From CF-72 sp051006215 (lineage in GTDB: Bacteria > Chloroflexota > UBA6077 > CF-72): a stretch of 22,799 nucleotides of DNA. This document shows positions 22,182 through 22,799 of the stretch, one piece after another. Position numbers and translations under genes: made by a program. The notes beneath the pieces were generated by a model. That model was not told the DNA's origin and did no database searches. It saw only the letters and a list, made by a program, of their open reading frames with translations. Each line of letters starts with the position of its first letter. The stretch's first letter is position 1. Location: positions 1 through 22,799 of the forward strand of contig JBPCIO010000064.1 in the NCBI GenBank assembly GCA_051006215.1, in the 5' to 3' direction.

Positions 22182-22799
22182 GCCGGGTGCAACGGACGGA
22201 GCTCGAGATCGTGCAGGAGGGCGGCCGCTCGGCGGGTCACGCGCTCTGGCACACCTGCCAGGCGGGCGACGTGGACGCCATAGGATCGGTCAGCGCCACC
22301 CTCGACCACCGCGTGCAAGAAGACCACATCCTCGCCGCGCTCGAGCACGTCCACCCGATACGTCCTCAGCCGCACCAACGCATCAGCAAGCGCAGTCAGC
22401 TCGTGGTAGTGGGTGGCAAAGATGGTCTTGGGTGCGCCGCCGGGGCGATCCGCGTCGTGCAGCTCCTCGACGATCGCCTGGGCAATGGCCATCCCATCGA
22501 ATGTGCTCGTCCCACGGCCAACTTCGTCCAGCACGACCAAACTGCGGTGCGTGGCTAGCCGCAGGATGGTCGCCGCCTCGATCATTTCGACCATGAACGT
22601 GCTGCGGCCGGCGGCAATGTCATCGTGCGCACCGATGCGGGTGAAAATACGGTCCACTATCCCGATGCGGGCCGAAGTCGCTGGAACGAAGCTGCCAATC
22701 TGAGCCATCAACACGATCAGCGCCACCTGTCGCAAATACGTGCTCTTGCCAGCCATGTTGGGGCCCGTCAACAGCATGATGCGAGTATCCGGTCCGAGG
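22178..22799 (-). CDS. mutS: DNA mismatch repair protein MutS, C-terminal part (partial)
   Basis: The frame runs off the right edge of the window and encodes the last 206 or so residues. It begins in LGPDTRIMLLTGPNMAGKS, the Walker A loop of the MutS ATPase, followed by a Ser/Thr-rich signature GRSTFMVEM, Walker B LVVLDEVGRGTSTFDG, and FATHYHEL. The helix-turn-helix dimerisation end (SYGVHVARLAGVPERV) is present, but the protein stops soon after (LELRPLHPA), lacking the longer C-terminal tail with a beta-clamp motif of many MutS proteins. MutS recognises mismatches and recruits MutL, encoded by the following overlapping gene. The ATG within this stretch at 22777 is an internal codon, not the start. 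Confidence 0.96.
   Translation of the reverse strand, partial: LGPDTRIMLLTGPNMAGKSTYLRQVALIVLMAQIGSFVPATSARIGIVDRIFTRIGAHDDIAAGRSTFMVEMIEAATILRLATHRSLVVLDEVGRGTSTFDGMAIAQAIVEELHDADRPGGAPKTIFATHYHELTALADALVRLRTYRVDVLERGEDVVFLHAVVEGGADRSYGVHVARLAGVPERVTRRAAALLHDLELRPLHPA

Noticed and set aside
1..22799. CRISPR array, rRNA and ordinary tRNA genes
   Set aside because: No regularly spaced repeats, no rRNA-like stretches, and the only T-arm-like sequence with a matching acceptor stem is that of the tmRNA.

Overview
The window is a stretch of a high-GC bacterial chromosome, dense in coding sequence and rich in GTG/TTG starts. Gene content (DapC/DapD lysine genes, a MutL carrying the endonuclease motif, a membrane-anchored molybdopterin oxidoreductase, Ala/Pro-rich lipoproteins, and an unusual DapF with Ser at both catalytic Cys positions) suggests an uncultivated Chloroflexota-like lineage. 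That placement is inference; no rRNA gene is present to settle it.

Left part (1-5900): the end of a zinc-type alcohol dehydrogenase, then a tight dapF-like/dapC/dapD operon for the acyl branch of diaminopimelate/lysine synthesis, then hflX (ribosome-associated GTPase) and gdhA (glutamate dehydrogenase, supplying the amino donor used by DapC-type enzymes). Middle (5966-12094): a six-helix membrane protein fused to a sulfite-oxidase-type molybdopterin domain, a divergent Tat/lipobox beta-propeller lipoprotein, and a 770-residue single-pass protein with an extremely basic Arg/Pro/Leu-rich cytoplasmic segment and a jelly-roll-like extracellular domain. The 3' end of that last gene is tandemly duplicated (211 bp, period 218).

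Accessory part (12100-14900): a mazEF toxin-antitoxin operon with a double-palindrome operator, and a tyrosine recombinase, bordered by two gene-poor gaps. It sits next to smpB and ssrA (tmRNA), a classic neighbourhood for integrative elements. The tmRNA is complete with promoter, tag frame (GNNQSARALAYAA), tRNA-like ends and terminator.

Right part (15946-22799): a decaying operon (sigma-70 region 4 remnant, ABC permease, ABC ATPase with one amber codon in its H-loop motif), a GNAT acetyltransferase, a TetR regulator divergent from a small ABM-like gene plus a broken SnoaL-like remnant, with a 25-bp near-perfect operator between them, then mgtC, mutL and the 3' part of mutS (overlapping ATGA, mismatch repair).

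I did not find a clearly new multi-gene system. The best leads are the Ser/Ser DapF in a lysine operon, the single amber in an otherwise intact ABC ATPase, the in-frame duplicated domain end, and a recurrent TAnnCT box lying 6-9 nt before start codons that suggests leaderless transcription.
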